Notes: generated by a model from the letters alone, not told the origin. Positions 1 through 9,113 are shown, numbered from the stretch's first letter. The stretch: DNA of 39,570 nt from Anammoximicrobium sp032229885 (GCA_032229885.1 JAVYAJ010000206.1:1-39570); one strand, 5' to 3'. Program-made: numbers and translations.

Positions 1-10
1 AGCCCAAGAG

Positions 11-268
11 TCTGTTCGGCCGAAAGCCTCCGATCACCGTAGCCTGGGGCAACGCCCCAGGACTGGCGCCGCGCGTGCCTCTGTTGGCCGAAGGCCATAT
101 TCATCCGGGCCACGGTGACACGTTGATGTTGGCCTTCGGCCAACACGGTTGCTATGATCTCTGACTCCTGAGGCGTTACCCCAGGCTACGTTGGTGTTGG
201 CCTTCGGCCAACACGCTTCCTGTCGTCTGTCCTGGACAACAGTCATCCAACGCCAATGTCACCTAACT
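11..268 (+). repeat. Palindrome-rich intergenic repeat, copy A
   Basis: The stretch contains the inverted repeat CCTGGGGC/GCCCCAGG (about 42-61) and several GGCCGAAGGCC-type palindromes (about 85-97, 132-150, 202-220). Reading it against the reverse complement of 2628-2835 gives a nearly continuous match, so the two are inverted copies of one element. Copy A carries an extra internal duplication: the unit TTGGCCTTCGGCCAACAC occurs twice about 70 bases apart. No convincing gene lies in 1-423. The element is non-coding as far as I can tell and could form strong hairpins in RNA. Confidence 0.7.
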
Positions 269-423
269 CGGTCAAGTGTGAGCAACCCACAAGTGTACAG
301 TACAGGCCGGTGTACAAGATGCACGCACCGTGCGCGCACGATACGAACTAAGACTCTACGCGCCGTAGTTTCCGGCTTTTTGGCTGTGCCAGTTGCCGTC
401 TGCCTGGATTGAGGAGCGAACCC

Positions 424-1005
424 GTGCATTACGACTTCGTCGCAATCCCCGACGATCAGGTTCCGATCGCCGTCGATCAGGCGTTCCAGCACCTGGTCGT
501 GACTTATGCGAGCGAGACGAATAAAACGGTCGGCATCTGGCGCGCCGTTCCGGACGATCACCTGGATTACAAGCCTCATGACAAGATGAACAGCATCCGG
601 ACGATCATGGTCCATCAGATCTTGTCTGAACGGCGATTCTTTGCCCAGTTCGTGGGCACGTCCGAGCCGGATGTCGCGGATCTGCTGCCCGTGGGCGACG
701 CGCCGCCCGCACAGGTGTACATCGACCGGTATGTGTGGTTGGCCAAGCTGCGGTTGCCGCAACTGGCCGCGGCCGATCAACATTGGTGGCTGACGCCGCG
801 GCCGTTTTTCGGCGGACTCGAGCGACAGCGCATCTGGACGTTTTGGCGGCGCGTGCTGCACACCTGCCATCATCGAACGCAGGTTCAAGCGTGGCTTCGC
901 CTAGCCGGCCTGCATGTCCCGGCAATCTACGGGCCATCGGGCGATGTCAGTTGGAGCGAAGCCGATCCGACCTACAGCACGGCTGCCGCGAGCCGCGGGG
1001 CGTGA
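424..1005 (+). CDS. DinB-like (DinB/YfiT superfamily) protein
   Basis: This 193-residue protein looks like a DinB/YfiT-type four-helix bundle. Members are usually metal-dependent thiol transferases or are of unknown function, and they are cytosolic. The three metal-binding histidines expected for the fold are visible: His64 in MVHQI and the pair around 146-150 in HTCHHRTQ, which fits the family signature H-x3-H(R)xQ. Length is close to the family norm. I chose the GTG at 424 because GAGGAG lies 7 bases upstream; a TTG at 409 is in frame but has no ribosome binding site. It converges on the DUF1559 gene. The exact substrate cannot be told. Confidence 0.75.
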   Translation: MHYDFVAIPDDQVPIAVDQAFQHLVVTYASETNKTVGIWRAVPDDHLDYKPHDKMNSIRTIMVHQILSERRFFAQFVGTSEPDVADLLPVGDAPPAQVYIDRYVWLAKLRLPQLAAADQHWWLTPRPFFGGLERQRIWTFWRRVLHTCHHRTQVQAWLRLAGLHVPAIYGPSGDVSWSEADPTYSTAAASRGA

Positions 1006-1112
1006 GTGCGGTCGAGGCGCGTTCGACCCGGCCACCGCCGCAGAACGTCGTGCGGCGACGATCCCTCTACCTACGACGCCACGGGATGTCTCGCGGTCGG
1101 TGCGCGCAGCAG

Positions 1113-1132
1113 ACACGGTGATTTCGCCGTGT
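1113..1132. terminator. Possible bidirectional terminator hairpin
   Basis: ACACGG and CCGTGT form a perfect 6-base stem around an 8-base loop, between two convergent genes (424-1005 and 1168-2127). There is no strong U tract, so it may simply be a hairpin. Confidence 0.25.
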
Positions 1133-1167
1133 TCGTTGCACACGTTCGTGTTGCCGAAGCAGGTCGC

Positions 1168-2127
1168 TCAGAAATTGGTGCCGGGATAGTCCGTGTCCTT
1201 GTGGGATTGCCACGTGGGATTTGGAGTAGTTGCGCTGAACGAATCCAAAGCCGGGTCGTTCGCGCGCTCGCCGCGATGCGTCATCAACACGGCAAAGACA
1301 CGATAATTGGTCGTTTCGGACATGAATTGCACGCTGTTGTCGCACATCACGACCATGAAACCGCCCGGGTGCGAGCTGGCCGGACGCGCGTAGCGGACGT
1401 TGGCCCGCAATTTGGCCGGGCCTGCCTTGAAGTCGGCATTGAGGCCTAAAAAGCCTGAGTCCGTTGGATCCTCCGGGAACCAAAGCGTCTGGGCCAGTTG
1501 CTCCAAATCTGCGATCAGCCACCCTTCCGCGGCCGCGTTCTCCGTCATCATCAAGGTGTTCGATGTTCCGTCATACTTGGCGATTTCGTCGAGTCGAATT
1601 TTGTGCTGTCCTTTGTCCTTGGCAAACTTGGGCAGCGGCGCTTCGTCGACGAATGCGCCGTTGGCCGTCCAATCGAAATTGTCGTGATCTACATCGCTCC
1701 CACTTCGATTCTTTCGGCCACCATTCACGACGTAACTGGTCGGGAAATCTTCCGACCCGAAAATGCCGTGGCTGGGGCATTTAAGGATCGGCAGCGGCGT
1801 TGCCTCGGTCGGTAGCTTGCCGTCGCGTAGATCCATCAAAAGTCCTGCCTGTTCCAATTCGCCCAAGACGGGGACTACCCAGCCCAGGTCTGCCGTGCCC
1901 GCCGCGGTGGGCACCCGAGTGCGCGACGCCGGCATGAACTCTTTCGCGGTCGCATAATGTGTGATGGCCATCCCACATTGACGCAGGTTGTTGCTGCACT
2001 GCGCCCGCCGCGCCGCCTCGCGTGCCATCTGCACCGCCGGCATCAGCAGCGCCACAAGCACGCCGATGATGGCAACCACCACGAGCAACTCGACAATCGT
2101 AAATCCAGACCTGTCGCGTGTAGACAT
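1168..2127 (-). CDS. DUF1559 family pseudopilin-like protein
   Basis: The 319-residue product begins with a type IV pilin / type II secretion pseudopilin leader: a short basic stretch, then G-FTIVELLVVVAIIGVLVA, with the prepilin peptidase site between Gly and Phe and the conserved Glu five residues later. It continues with AREAARRAQCSNNLRQ, the hallmark start of the DUF1559 domain, and near the C-terminus HPGGFMVVMCDNSVQF, the H-x9-DG-type motif of that family (here D-N instead of D-G). DUF1559 proteins are highly expanded in Planctomycetes and are thought to be surface or secretion-apparatus associated; their role is unproven. The ATG at 2127 has GGAGG 7 bases upstream; a longer TTG-started frame to 2256 is less likely. 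Confidence 0.9.
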   Translation of the reverse strand: MSTRDRSGFTIVELLVVVAIIGVLVALLMPAVQMAREAARRAQCSNNLRQCGMAITHYATAKEFMPASRTRVPTAAGTADLGWVVPVLGELEQAGLLMDLRDGKLPTEATPLPILKCPSHGIFGSEDFPTSYVVNGGRKNRSGSDVDHDNFDWTANGAFVDEAPLPKFAKDKGQHKIRLDEIAKYDGTSNTLMMTENAAAEGWLIADLEQLAQTLWFPEDPTDSGFLGLNADFKAGPAKLRANVRYARPASSHPGGFMVVMCDNSVQFMSETTNYRVFAVLMTHRGERANDPALDSFSATTPNPTWQSHKDTDYPGTNF

Positions 2128-2459
2128 GTTCGAGCCTCCAGCACCCCTCAAGACGAGCGGCAATAAAGCGTGCCAATCGAAAAGCACGAAGAATACTACC
2201 CTAATCTTGCCAAGTCGAAACGGATTTGTCGAGTGCAACGCCGCTGAGACGCTCAATTTTTAAAGCTCTCCGCCCGGTCGCGGGACGCGTACTCGGTGAC
2301 AGGGTACGCGAGGCGCGGTCAAAAAGCCGAAAACTGTACTACGAACCTCAAGCATCGTGAACTTTTTGACAATGTTTTCCGGCAGCGACAGCGTTCCGTT
2401 GTTCCGGGATACATGTTGTGCCTGCAGTAGCCCTGTGAGCCACGGATGAACACGGATGT

Positions 2460-2480
2460 GTTCAGTGTTCAGTGTTCAGC
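2460..2480 (+). repeat. Heptamer tandem repeat, three copies
   Basis: GTTCAGT occurs three times in a row, the last copy ending in C instead of T. It is flanked on both sides by copies of CCTGTGAGCCACGGAT, the second followed by three CACGGATC units. It resembles the five-copy GTCAGTG array at 29862. Confidence 0.7.
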
Positions 2481-2499
2481 CTGTGAGCCACGGATCAAC

Positions 2500-2611
2500 A
2501 CGGATCAACACGGATCGCGGGAATGACGAAAAACGCTTAGACGCGACGTCTTTATTCGTGTGATTCGTGGTCCTCTTCGATATTTCTTGGCCCTTGTTTG
2601 GTTGCGGCTGC
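2500..2611 (-). repeat. Dispersed intergenic repeat C, copy 1
   Basis: The reverse complement starts GCAGCCGCAACCAAACAAGG and runs through GAATCACACGAATAAA and CCGCGATCCGT. A second copy in the opposite orientation lies at 26887-27003, with the same order of blocks and scattered substitutions. It sits directly beside repeat copy B, separated by about 16 bases. Confidence 0.75.
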
Positions 2612-2627
2612 CGGTTGCGCGAGGGGG

Positions 2628-2835
2628 GTAGGTGGAATTGATCTTGCATGACTGTTGCGCAGCCAAGACGACAGCAACCGTGTTGGCCGAAGGCCACCTT
2701 CACCGTGTCACCTCCGCCCGCATGAATAGGGCTGCACGAATGGGGCCTTTGGCCAAAAGAGGCACGCACGCGGCACCCGTCCTGGGGCGTTGCCCCAGGC
2801 TACGGTGATCGAAGGCCTTCGGCCAAACAGATTCA
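2628..2835 (-). repeat. Palindrome-rich intergenic repeat, copy B
   Basis: This is an inverted copy of 11-268. It includes CCTGGGGCGTTGCCCCAGG (about 2784-2802), TTGGCCGAAGGCC, and the shared block GATCACCGTAGCCTGGGG on its reverse strand. It lacks the internal duplication seen in copy A. Together A and B bracket the DinB-like and DUF1559 genes. Confidence 0.7.
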
Positions 2836-3075
2836 GCGGCGCTGCTGCGCTCCAACACGCAACAACCGAAGCGGCCGTAGTTTAAGAAATTGACCGCGCC
2901 CGGCGAGCGGGCTCGGCCGGCGCGATCCTGCCGCTCGCCGCTGCGCCCGACCCTGCGGGCGCGACCCTGCCGCTCGATCCTGCCGGCTTGGCCCTGCCGC
3001 TCGATTCGAACCACGTCAAGGTTCTACCCTGCGCAATACTGACGGCTGCCGGTGGGACGGCCGATTGCAACGCGG

Positions 3076-3081
3076 TAGACT
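3076..3081 (+). promoter_or_regulatory. Candidate -10 box TAGACT
   Basis: TAGACT lies 57 bases before the hydrolase start and matches positions 1, 2, 4 and 6 of the sigma70 -10 consensus. The same hexamer followed by G occurs upstream of two other plus-strand genes (9522 and 37622). No convincing -35 box is visible; TGGGAC lies 17 bases upstream. Confidence 0.3.
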
Positions 3082-3138
3082 GGTTGCGCGACCGGACGAC
3101 AAAAACGACGTCAGATATGCGAGACATGGGAGAGAATC

Positions 3139-5196
3139 ATGGAGACCACCGGGAGACTCAAACCGATCTTGACGAGCCTTGTGTTGGCCGGGCTGGCGCT
3201 GGGGTGCGGCAGCCGATTCGCCGTGCAGGGGCGTGCGGCGGACGACACGCCTGCGATGGCCGAAGCCCAACAGCAACCAATCGACCCGGACAACCTGGCG
3301 AGTTATCTCGAATCCCGAGCGGCCCGACTGACCGCGTCCGTCCGGCCGCCCGCGCGAGCGGCCGATTGGCAGCAGCAACGCGCCGCGCGCTACAGGCAGT
3401 ACCTCGCCATCCTCGGCCTCGACCCGCCGCCGGACAAGACGCCGCTGAACGCGCGGTTCGTCGGCGAGCCGTTGGATGTGGGACGGTCGGTGTTTCGCCG
3501 CGTGGTCTTCGAAAGCCGGCCCAAAAATTACGTGGCCGCCCATCTGTACCTGCCCAAGGATGTTCAGGCCCCCGCCCCGGCCGTCATCAACGTTCCGGGG
3601 CACGGCAATCGCGATGGCTACCATCAGCATCCGCTCAGTTGCGCGGCGGCAGGCTATGTGGCCTTGAATCTGCCGGCGTTGGGCGAAGAAGGAAAGACCG
3701 GCGGCGGGATGGGATGCGGTCACAAACAGCCCTACTACGACAAGTACAACTGGTACAACACGGGTTATAACCCGGCGGGCGCCGAGGTCTGGGACACGAT
3801 GCGGGCCGTGGACTATTTGCTTTCGCTGCGGGACGAACGGACGGGCAAGCCGCTGGTCGATCCCGAGCGCATCGGCATCACCGGCCGCTCGGGAGGCGCC
3901 GCGCGGACGCTGTGGGCGATGGCGGCGGACCCGCGTCTGGCCGCGGGCGTGGCGGGCGAAGGCTTCACGGCGATCGCCGGCTATCGCGGGTCGCTGCCCA
4001 ATACCTGCGACGTCCATATCTTCTACAACTATTACGGCTCGGGGTACGGCGAACTGTACGGTTTGGCGGCGCCGCGGCGCCTGTTGGTCCAGCATGGGAC
4101 GACCGATCGACTGTATCTCAATCCCGAACCCGTGGCCGACTATTTGAAATCGCTGTACGCGACGCTCGGCCAGGCCGAATCGTTCGACTATCAAGTGTTC
4201 GAACAAGGCCACGCGGACACGCCCGCCCTGCGTCAATCGGAATATGCCTGGTTCGATCGCTGGCTGGGAAAAGACCGCCCAGGCGTCAAACCGATCGTCG
4301 ATGAACCCGTGCCCGAATCGCTCAAACAGCGGGCCAACGTCCGCTGCTTTCCCACGCCGCCGGACGATGCAGTCAACATCGAACAGCAGTTCACTCCGGC
4401 GACACCGACGCACACGGTGAAAAACGAAGCAGACTTCGCTCGTTTCAAAGAAGAACTGACCGAACGGTTTCGTACCGAAGTGCTGCGGACCGCGTATTTG
4501 CCCTTCGCGGCCGAACTGATCGAAGACAGCGGCCGCTGGACGCTGGTTGTGGACGGAGAATTGCGGCATCGGGCTGCCTTCGTTTTCCAGCCGGGCGCGC
4601 GGCGAAAGACCGTCATCCTGCTGGCCCACGCCGCGGCGGACGAAGCCCAAAACCTGGCCGCCGAACTCCAATCGGCCGAAGTTAACCTGCTCGTGATCGA
4701 ACCTTCCGGCGTCGATCCGGCCATGTTCCCGCCGAAACAGCGTCCGCACTTGCTGCGTCTAGCCGCGCTGGTGGGCGAAACGCTCACCTCGCTGCGCGTC
4801 CGCGACGCCTTGGGCGCGGTGCGCGCGCTGGCCGCTCGCGACACGGTCGATCCGCATGGCATCTATCTGTGGGGTCGCGGCGAGTTGGCGATCCCGGCCT
4901 TGTACGCCGCCGTGGTCGACACGCGGGTGGCCGGCGTCTTCCTGGAGAATGCGCCCGACCACCACGAGTCGGAGACCGCCCTGTTTCGCATCCTGCGCTA
5001 TGCCGACGTCCCTCAAGCCGCCGCGCTTCTGTTCCCGCGGCCGATCGTCTTCACCGGCACGTCAGCCCGTGGCTTTGCCTGGACCCGCGAAGTCTACCGC
5101 ACGTTGGGGCAGATCGATCGATGCGTTTCTTCGACCGACAGCCCGGCGAAGCGAGTGACCGTGGAGGCGTCGTCGCGCTCTGACGCGGGCAGATAA
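3139..5196 (+). CDS. Exported two-domain alpha/beta hydrolase (acetyl-xylan-esterase-like)
   Basis: The 685-residue product has an N-terminal signal (residues 1-23; ALGC could be an imperfect lipobox) and an alpha/beta hydrolase domain of the acetyl xylan esterase / dienelactone hydrolase type at about 100-385. The nucleophile elbow is GRSGG (Ser251), and the likely triad partners are Asp323 in GTTDRL and His359 in EQGHAD. Residues about 430-685 look like a second hydrolase fold, but the elbow reads WGRGELA with Gly in the Ser position, so it is probably catalytically dead. The ATG follows GGGAGAGAATC. It heads a same-strand series with an oxidoreductase, a GH172-like enzyme and an isomerase-like protein. 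An esterase removing acyl groups from glycans is an inference; a peptidase or lactonase is possible. Confidence 0.8.
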   Translation: METTGRLKPILTSLVLAGLALGCGSRFAVQGRAADDTPAMAEAQQQPIDPDNLASYLESRAARLTASVRPPARAADWQQQRAARYRQYLAILGLDPPPDKTPLNARFVGEPLDVGRSVFRRVVFESRPKNYVAAHLYLPKDVQAPAPAVINVPGHGNRDGYHQHPLSCAAAGYVALNLPALGEEGKTGGGMGCGHKQPYYDKYNWYNTGYNPAGAEVWDTMRAVDYLLSLRDERTGKPLVDPERIGITGRSGGAARTLWAMAADPRLAAGVAGEGFTAIAGYRGSLPNTCDVHIFYNYYGSGYGELYGLAAPRRLLVQHGTTDRLYLNPEPVADYLKSLYATLGQAESFDYQVFEQGHADTPALRQSEYAWFDRWLGKDRPGVKPIVDEPVPESLKQRANVRCFPTPPDDAVNIEQQFTPATPTHTVKNEADFARFKEELTERFRTEVLRTAYLPFAAELIEDSGRWTLVVDGELRHRAAFVFQPGARRKTVILLAHAAADEAQNLAAELQSAEVNLLVIEPSGVDPAMFPPKQRPHLLRLAALVGETLTSLRVRDALGAVRALAARDTVDPHGIYLWGRGELAIPALYAAVVDTRVAGVFLENAPDHHESETALFRILRYADVPQAAALLFPRPIVFTGTSARGFAWTREVYRTLGQIDRCVSSTDSPAKRVTVEASSRSDAGR

Positions 5197-5314
5197 CGGC
5201 GCCTGCGTGGAATCGTTTGGGCCAGGCCGCGCGGCGCTCGCCACGCAACCGAGCCTTTGAAGTCGCGTCCATCCCAACATGCCCACGGTACGCTCAAGGC
5301 GTACGTCACCGTAG

Positions 5315-5347
5315 CCCAGGGCGCGGAACGCAGCCACGCGCCTTGGG
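5315..5347 (+). repeat. Hairpin related to the CCTGGGGC/GCCCCAGG repeat
   Basis: CCCAGGGCGCG and CGCGCCTTGGG pair over 11 bases with one mismatch around an 11-base loop. The preceding TCACCGTAGCC block matches the same position in repeat copies A and B, so this looks like a third, partial copy. It is the only structure I see in the 351-base gap 5197-5547 between the hydrolase and oxidoreductase genes. Confidence 0.45.
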
Positions 5348-5547
5348 CGTCCGTCCCGGGACTCGTGACCGACGATCTCGCGATGTTGCGGGGCCTCGCG
5401 ACGACGGGACGACACGCGACGGCGCACGGCGCATTGACAGCGGGGGCTGCGCGGCCTAATGTCGTGAAGATGTCGGACACGGCGGCCGGGCGAATGTCGA
5501 TCGGGGTTGCCGCTGCGTCGAGCTTTCCGTTTCGGGGGGACGTTGCC

Positions 5548-6933
5548 ATGCGTTCGATTTCCCGCCGCGGGTTCCTGGGGACGTCGGCTGCGACGGCCGG
5601 CGCCCTGGCCGCACCGTATTTCGTTCCGGCGTCGGCCTTCGGCGCCAACGCGCCCAGCAATCGGATCGCCGTTGGTTTCATCGGCGCGGGCAACCAGAGC
5701 ACGATCGACCTGCCGGCGTTCCTGGGCCAAGACGATGTCCAGGTCGTCGCCGTGTGCGATGTGAACGAGGCGAGCCACGGCTACAAGACGCCCGCTCAAT
5801 TCCTGGGTCGCAAGCCGGCGCAGGATCGAGTGAACGCGTTCTACGCCGAGCGGCGCGCGGCCGACCAATACCGCGGCTGCAACGCCTACAACGATTTTCG
5901 CGAGGTGCTGGCCCGCCCGGACATCGACGCCGTGGCCGTCGTCGTGCCGGACCACTGGCACGCCCTGATGGTGGTCAAGGCAGCCGAAGCCGGCAAGGAC
6001 ATCTATTGCGAAAAGCCGCTGTCGCTGACGGTGCGCCAGGGTCAGGCCATGATCAAGGCTGTCCGCCAGCATCGGCGGATTCTGCAGACCGGCAGCCATT
6101 ACCGTTCCAGTCCCGCCAACCGCCGAGGGTGCGAGCTGGTGCGCAACGGCCGCATCGGCGAAGTCAAACGCGTGATCACCCAGGTGGCCGAAAACAACGC
6201 CGTCAATCCTGGTCCCGCCTGGCGACCCATGCCCGTTCCCAAGGGCTTTGACTATGGGATGTGGTTAGGCCCCGCGCCCGAGGCCGCCTACCATGTCGAT
6301 CGCTGCCTGTATCGATTTCGATTCATCTTGGATTATTCGGGCGGCCAGACGACCAACTTCGGCTGCCATTCCAACGACATCGCCCAATGGGGCTTGGGCA
6401 TGGACGGCGCCGGGCCTGTGGAATTCGAGGACATGGGCTCCGAGTGGCCCCCGGTCGGCGGGCTGTTCACGACGGCGACCAAGGTCAGCTTCCGCGCCCG
6501 CTATGCCAACGGCACGGAGCTGATTTGCGCGACTGCGCGACCCGGTTTCGGAACCCGTTTCGAGGGCGCCGAGGGGTGGGTCGAATTCGGTTATGGCGGC
6601 CTGAAGACCTGGCCCGAATCGCTCAAAACCAGCGTGATCGACCCCGACGAAATCCATCTTCCGGTCAGCAATCCGGATCGCAGCGAGGATGCGGCAAAGA
6701 ATTACATCCCCGACCACGTACGGAACTTCGTCGCCAGCGTCAAGAGCCGCCAGGACCCGATCGAGCCGGTCGAGATCGGCCACAGCACCGCGACGTTGTG
6801 CCACGTGGGCAATATCACCATGAAGCTCGGCCGCAAGCTGCGCTGGGATCCCGCGGCCCAGCGTTTCCCCGACGACGACGAAGCCAACGCCATGCTCGAG
6901 CGTCCGATGCGGGCGCCGTGGACGCTGGCTTGA
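5548..6933 (+). CDS. Tat-exported Gfo/Idh/MocA family oxidoreductase
   Basis: The 461-residue product starts with a twin-arginine signal (SRRGFLGTSAATAGAL, residues 4-19). It continues with a Rossmann nucleotide-binding motif GFIGAGNQ (43-50), the family signature YCEKPLSLTVRQG (Glu155-Lys156-Pro157), and the C-terminal block DYSGGQTTNFGCHSNDIAQW typical of planctomycete members. Such enzymes oxidise or reduce sugars or inositols with NAD(P). Tat export fits cofactor loading in the cytoplasm, and the periplasm-like space is the probable site. The ATG at 5548 follows GGGGGA; an upstream in-frame extension to 5257 lacks family sequence and runs through repeat DNA, so I rejected it. It lies 131 bases before the GH172-type gene. 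The substrate is unknown. Confidence 0.92.
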   Translation: MRSISRRGFLGTSAATAGALAAPYFVPASAFGANAPSNRIAVGFIGAGNQSTIDLPAFLGQDDVQVVAVCDVNEASHGYKTPAQFLGRKPAQDRVNAFYAERRAADQYRGCNAYNDFREVLARPDIDAVAVVVPDHWHALMVVKAAEAGKDIYCEKPLSLTVRQGQAMIKAVRQHRRILQTGSHYRSSPANRRGCELVRNGRIGEVKRVITQVAENNAVNPGPAWRPMPVPKGFDYGMWLGPAPEAAYHVDRCLYRFRFILDYSGGQTTNFGCHSNDIAQWGLGMDGAGPVEFEDMGSEWPPVGGLFTTATKVSFRARYANGTELICATARPGFGTRFEGAEGWVEFGYGGLKTWPESLKTSVIDPDEIHLPVSNPDRSEDAAKNYIPDHVRNFVASVKSRQDPIEPVEIGHSTATLCHVGNITMKLGRKLRWDPAAQRFPDDDEANAMLERPMRAPWTLA

Positions 6934-6942
6934 CGCCGGGCG

Positions 6943-6978
6943 CTGGCCTAGCGCCGCAGACTGGCCTAGCGCCGCAGG
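6943..6978 (+). repeat. 18-base tandem duplication
   Basis: The unit CTGGCCTAGCGCCGCAG plus one variable base occurs twice back to back, just after the oxidoreductase stop codon. Confidence 0.8.
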
Positions 6979-7064
6979 CCGCGCGAACCCGCGGACCGAA
7001 AACATCTCCTCGCCCCAGGCGAGGCTCAACCGTTGGTCGACGACAGGAAGGATCAGAGGACTAT

Positions 7065-9113
7065 ATGAACCGTCATCGTTCGTTTGATTGCCGCGGAGCC
7101 GCGCTGGCGACGGCGTTGATCCTCGTCGCGACGCTCGCCCCGTCATCGCCCGCCGCCTGGGCCAGCAAAGCGCCGATCACCACCGAATCCTTGTTGGCCG
7201 ATATGATCGACCTGGCGGGCATGGCTCGATTCCCCGCTCCGGCCTACGTCTGCCGTCAGTTCTCGTCCTACGACCGGGCGTCGAAGTCGCCCACGGAAAA
7301 CTGGTTCGCCAATGGCGACTGTGGCCATTATTTGCGCGTCGAGCGTGTGGGAGCGCGGACCGAGCACGTGATGATGGACGTCGACGGCCCTGGGGCGATC
7401 GTGCGGATCTGGTCGGCCAACCCCGCGGGCACGCTGCGGATCTACTTGGACGGGGCCGACCAGCCGGCGCTCGAAAGCCCCATGAACGAGCTGCTGGGCG
7501 GCCGATACCCGGGGCTGCCGCGGCCGATCGCTGGCGAGTACAGCAAGGGCTGGAATCTGTACTTCCCGATCCCCTTTGCCAAACATTGCAAAGTCACCAG
7601 CGACCAGGGGAATTTCTATTACCACGTGAACTATCGTCTGTATCCGGCTGCGACACCGATCGAGTCGTTCACCCGCGACCAGATCCCGCGCTTGAAGACG
7701 GCGATCGATCGAACCGCCGCGCGGCTGGCGGCGCCTGACGACGCGTCCCCTGACGTATCCGCCGCCGCGCCGTCGACGCCCGCCGCGCACGGCCAGGCCT
7801 TCGACGCATCGGTTGCCCCGGGCCAAGTGGCCCAGTTGGCCGCGCTCGACGGGCCGCGGGCGATCACCACGCTGCGGTTCGATTGGAAACCTTCGGGCGA
7901 CCGCGACGAACCGGCGCTGCGGAGCACGGTGTTGGAGATCGAGTTCGACGGCCAGACCACCGTCGCCGCGCCGCTGGGCGATTTCTTCGGGACGGCCCCG
8001 GGGTTGAACCCCTATCAGTCACTGCCGCTGAGCGTTGCGCGGGACGGACGGCTGGCGTGCCGCTGGTTCATGCCGTTCGAGAGTTCCGCGCAGCTCCGCG
8101 TTCGCAACTTGGGCGCGGCGGCGGTTGACGTGCGCGGCGAGCTGGTCAGCCAGGCGCACGAGTGGACGGATGCGACGATGTTGTTCCACGCCAAATGGCG
8201 GACTCAGTTCGATATCCCCACCGAGCCGAAGATCGATTGGAACTATGCAACGCTCAGCGGGCGAGGCGTGTTTGCCGGGGTCGCGTTGGCGATCGACAAT
8301 CCGGTAAAGGCCTGGTGGGGTGAAGGCGACGAAAAGATCTACGTGGATGGCGAGACATTCCCCAGCCACTTTGGCACCGGCACCGAGGATTACTTCGGCT
8401 ACGCCTGGTGCTTCCCAGGGCTGTTCACGCACGCCTACCACAACCAGCCGCGTTGTGACGGACCCGGAAATTATGGACGGACCAGCGTCAACCGCTGGCA
8501 CATCCTGGACCGCATCCCGTTCAGTCGCGACTTTCGCTTCGATATGGAGCTGTGGCATTGGCGCGAGTGCCGGGTGAACATGTCGGTCATGGCCTATTGG
8601 TACGCCCGCCCGGGCGGCGGCGATGCCTTTCCGACGCCGACCGCGGCCGACGTCGCCGTGCGCGATCTGCCCGTGTACGAGGCGCCGCGGATCAAGGGAG
8701 CCATCGAGGGCGAATCGATGGCGATCGTCCAACGCGTGGGGCAGGTGGAACCACAGGAATGGGACGGGACTAGCGGCGGATACCATCTCTGGTGGCGCGG
8801 CGGTCAGCGTCCCGGCGACACGCTGACGCTCGGTTTCCCCGTGGAACAAGCCGGCAGGTACCAAGTCAGCGCCCAGTTGCTCAAGGCCGTCGATTACGGC
8901 GTCGCCCAAATCGCCATCAACGGCCAAGCCGCGGGCGAGCCGATCGACTTCTTCAACCAGGGTGTGATCCTCACCGGGCTGATCCCCTTGGGCACGTTCG
9001 AGTTGAAGGCGGGCCAAAACACGATCTCGTTCACCATCACGGGCGCCAACGCCAAGGCCGTGCGTTCGTACATGGTCGGACTGGATTGCCTGGTCCTGAC
9101 GCCGGCGCCGTGA
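7065..9113 (+). CDS. GH172 (DUF2961) family glycoside hydrolase, exported
   Basis: The 682-residue product has a signal peptide (about 1-29, ending near PAAWAS). DUF2961/GH172 hallmarks follow: VDGPGAIVRIWSANPAG near residue 107, and FGTGTEDYFGYAWCF around residue 441, where the Glu of TEDYF is a catalytic candidate in this family. GH172 enzymes act on difructose dianhydrides, arabinofuranans and related furanosides with jelly-roll folds. The last 110 residues (after about 570) form an extra beta-sandwich of carbohydrate-binding type, with WWRGGQRPGDTL followed by QVSAQLLKAVDYG. The ATG follows AGAGGA. It shares a strand with the preceding oxidoreductase and may be co-transcribed. Specific activity cannot be assigned. 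Confidence 0.88.
   Translation: MNRHRSFDCRGAALATALILVATLAPSSPAAWASKAPITTESLLADMIDLAGMARFPAPAYVCRQFSSYDRASKSPTENWFANGDCGHYLRVERVGARTEHVMMDVDGPGAIVRIWSANPAGTLRIYLDGADQPALESPMNELLGGRYPGLPRPIAGEYSKGWNLYFPIPFAKHCKVTSDQGNFYYHVNYRLYPAATPIESFTRDQIPRLKTAIDRTAARLAAPDDASPDVSAAAPSTPAAHGQAFDASVAPGQVAQLAALDGPRAITTLRFDWKPSGDRDEPALRSTVLEIEFDGQTTVAAPLGDFFGTAPGLNPYQSLPLSVARDGRLACRWFMPFESSAQLRVRNLGAAAVDVRGELVSQAHEWTDATMLFHAKWRTQFDIPTEPKIDWNYATLSGRGVFAGVALAIDNPVKAWWGEGDEKIYVDGETFPSHFGTGTEDYFGYAWCFPGLFTHAYHNQPRCDGPGNYGRTSVNRWHILDRIPFSRDFRFDMELWHWRECRVNMSVMAYWYARPGGGDAFPTPTAADVAVRDLPVYEAPRIKGAIEGESMAIVQRVGQVEPQEWDGTSGGYHLWWRGGQRPGDTLTLGFPVEQAGRYQVSAQLLKAVDYGVAQIAINGQAAGEPIDFFNQGVILTGLIPLGTFELKAGQNTISFTITGANAKAVRSYMVGLDCLVLTPAP

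Larger units (their letters stand above)
2128..3138. other. About 1 kb intergenic region packed with repeats
   Basis: No credible gene is seen between the divergent DUF1559 gene and the hydrolase at 3139. The stretch holds direct repeats of the type CACGGATCAA (2440-2515), a heptamer tandem repeat (2460-2480), dispersed repeat C (2500-2611) and palindromic repeat copy B (2628-2835). At 2895-3005 is a low-complexity stretch with repeated GGCGCGACCCTGCCGCTCG-like units, which encodes only repetitive peptides in any frame. Confidence 0.7.

Noticed and set aside
34..412. Short frames through the palindromic repeat at the window start
   Set aside because: Their peptides only translate the repeat and recur in copy B; there is no sign of a real protein.
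3016..4749. Long minus-strand open frame opposite the hydrolase gene
   Set aside because: It is arginine-rich, has no family motif or ribosome binding site, and lies opposite a clear hydrolase with a complete triad; long antisense frames are expected at this GC content.
5257..5547. N-terminal extension of the oxidoreductase
   Set aside because: The extension crosses a hairpin repeat and precedes a perfect Tat signal with its own ribosome binding site.
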